From Gluconacetobacter entanii (lineage in GTDB: Bacteria > Pseudomonadota > Alphaproteobacteria > Acetobacterales > Acetobacteraceae), in NCBI RefSeq assembly GCF_003206495.1, contig NZ_NKUF01000027.1, forward strand, positions 1 through 38,147: a DNA stretch of 38,147 nt. The letters run 5' to 3'. Numbering within the stretch: the first letter of the stretch is position 1; every line of letters starts with the position of its first letter. The notes below the pieces were generated by a model, which was not told the DNA's origin, made no database searches, and saw only the letters and a program-made list of their open reading frames with translations. Of the stretch, positions 37,330 to 38,147 are shown in pieces. The position numbers and the translations under genes are program-made.

Positions 37330-37797
37330 TCAATCCTTAAGCGGTTCAGCAAACTCATCCCCCTTCCGGTTTCCGCGACGGTTCCACTTCGGCTTGATGG
37401 CCCGGATCAGCCCTTCTTCTAAACCGGCCACAAGATCAACGGGCAATACGCCATTCAGCTTGAGGTCCTTTTCAGGCATAATCACATAAACATCGACGCC
37501 CATGCCGCGAGAGAGCGTTTTCAGAACCGCTTCTCGGATACGACTGGCTGTTCGCAGGTTTTTTGAACTTTCATAGTGTCGAAATCGCCTGTGCAGACCA
37601 TGCTGCGCCGAACCAACATAAAGAACTTCCTGTCCTACAGCATACGCGTAAACGCTCGGCTTGCGTGGCACAGGATTTATCCCTTGGAATGCCATTAACC
37701 CATTCTCAGCCGGCAGCCATACCCCGATATGCACAAAGCCGCCAGCGAGAAGCTGATCGACACATCCTGATAAGCAAGACGACAAAGCTTGATTCAT
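37330..37797 (-). CDS. GIY-YIG domain protein
   Basis: 155 residues with a GIY-YIG nuclease fold from about residue 47: VYAYAV and LYVGSA form the paired strands, R70/R71 follow in LHRRFRHY, and the metal glutamate lies in LEEGLIRAIKPKWNRRG. Such small proteins act as structure-specific endonucleases. The start is uncertain: ATG 37797 has a poor ribosome-binding site and ATG 37695 would still keep the domain. It is on the same strand as, and about 260 bases upstream of, the SbcD-like operon. It may be an independent gene or an accessory nuclease. Confidence 0.75.
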   Translation of the reverse strand: MNQALSSCLSGCVDQLLAGGFVHIGVWLPAENGLMAFQGINPVPRKPSVYAYAVGQEVLYVGSAQHGLHRRFRHYESSKNLRTASRIREAVLKTLSRGMGVDVYVIMPEKDLKLNGVLPVDLVAGLEEGLIRAIKPKWNRRGNRKGDEFAEPLKD

Positions 37798-38147
37798 CGA
37801 GCGACCTTAGGGGGCTTTATACCCCTGATAAGAGAACATTATTCGCGTTTGGCAGATCGTCCGCGCCACAAACTGTTAGGCTTTGCCCCTGACAGAGAGC
37901 ATGGCCTCATAGGCCTGAGTGCGACGGCTCTCTGTATTAGCGATACGAACATTGATTGAACGGTAGAAAGATAGAAAAATATACGCGGCTCTCGCCGTCA
38001 CGTCGGTCGTAAAAGCGATGGAAACCGCCATCTCAGAACAGACATCATTGAGGTGGTCCCGTCCGTTCGGACAGCTTTGTGGGCTTGATAAGCTATACCC
38101 GGTTGTTGTTATGCCGCCCTTCTGACAGCGTTGCTGTTGGCCATCTG
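37798..38147. other. Intergenic at right edge, no clear gene
   Basis: About 350 bases with no recognisable gene. From 38147 back to a TAA at 38109-38111 the minus strand is open for 12 codons to the edge (ending SNAVRRAA), which could be the tail of a gene outside the window but cannot be supported. Confidence 0.4.

Overview
The window looks like an accessory, heavily recombined stretch of an alphaproteobacterial chromosome or large plasmid. I infer an acetic acid bacterium (Acetobacteraceae, of the Komagataeibacter/Gluconacetobacter/Acetobacter kind). The reasons are the GC-rich backbone, the DUF2840-TraF-DUF736-transglycosylase-relaxase/DUF3363 transfer module typical of alphaproteobacterial integrative elements, an IS5-family element, and a FecI/FecR/TonB-receptor set under a Fur-like operator. 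Genus is inference; no housekeeping marker is present.

Layout. (1) 1-3.6 kb: a truncated patatin-like phospholipase, a Fic-family AMPylator and tyrosine integrase Int1. (2) 3668-17974: a roughly 14.3 kb element ('element B') bounded by two 46-bp direct repeats (45/46 identical). These are the 3' part, anticodon loop to CCA, of an initiator tRNA(fMet) gene. The element carries an iron-responsive sigma/anti-sigma/receptor cassette, a decayed mobilization module (DUF2285 protein, RHH protein, relaxase, lytic transglycosylase, DUF736, TraF peptidase, DUF2840, HTH), an AT-rich TIR-domain gene with a small companion, an IS5-family remnant, and a second integrase (Int2) that is frameshifted and clipped by that IS. 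Int1 lies just left of the first repeat, so elements A and B appear to sit in tandem at one tRNA site. (3) 17.9-22.2 kb: a large serine recombinase whose C-terminus is encoded by the antisense of the second tRNA repeat, then a RecD2-like helicase gene with one frameshift. (4) 22.4-37.8 kb: a defence island. It holds a minimal tyrosine recombinase, a Phd/VapC-type toxin-antitoxin pair, a complete three-gene Shango-like system (TerB protein, DUF2791/BrxD-like ATPase, Lhr-like helicase), and a convergent four-gene operon. That operon encodes an SbcD/Mre11-like phosphoesterase, an SbcC/Rad50-like ATPase, a DUF4297/Cap4-like nuclease candidate and HerA. A GIY-YIG protein follows upstream.

How the parts relate. 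The tRNA(fMet) 3' end appears to have collected several elements in series, bringing iron uptake and anti-phage genes. The four-gene Mre11/Rad50-like plus nuclease/HerA operon is the most promising candidate for an under-described system. It resembles the archaeal Mre11-Rad50-HerA-NurA end-resection operon, rebuilt from parts of known bacterial HerA-nuclease defence pairs. Several mobilization and recombination genes are broken at or near short homopolymers. This may be real decay or sequencing error, and the sequence alone cannot separate the two.
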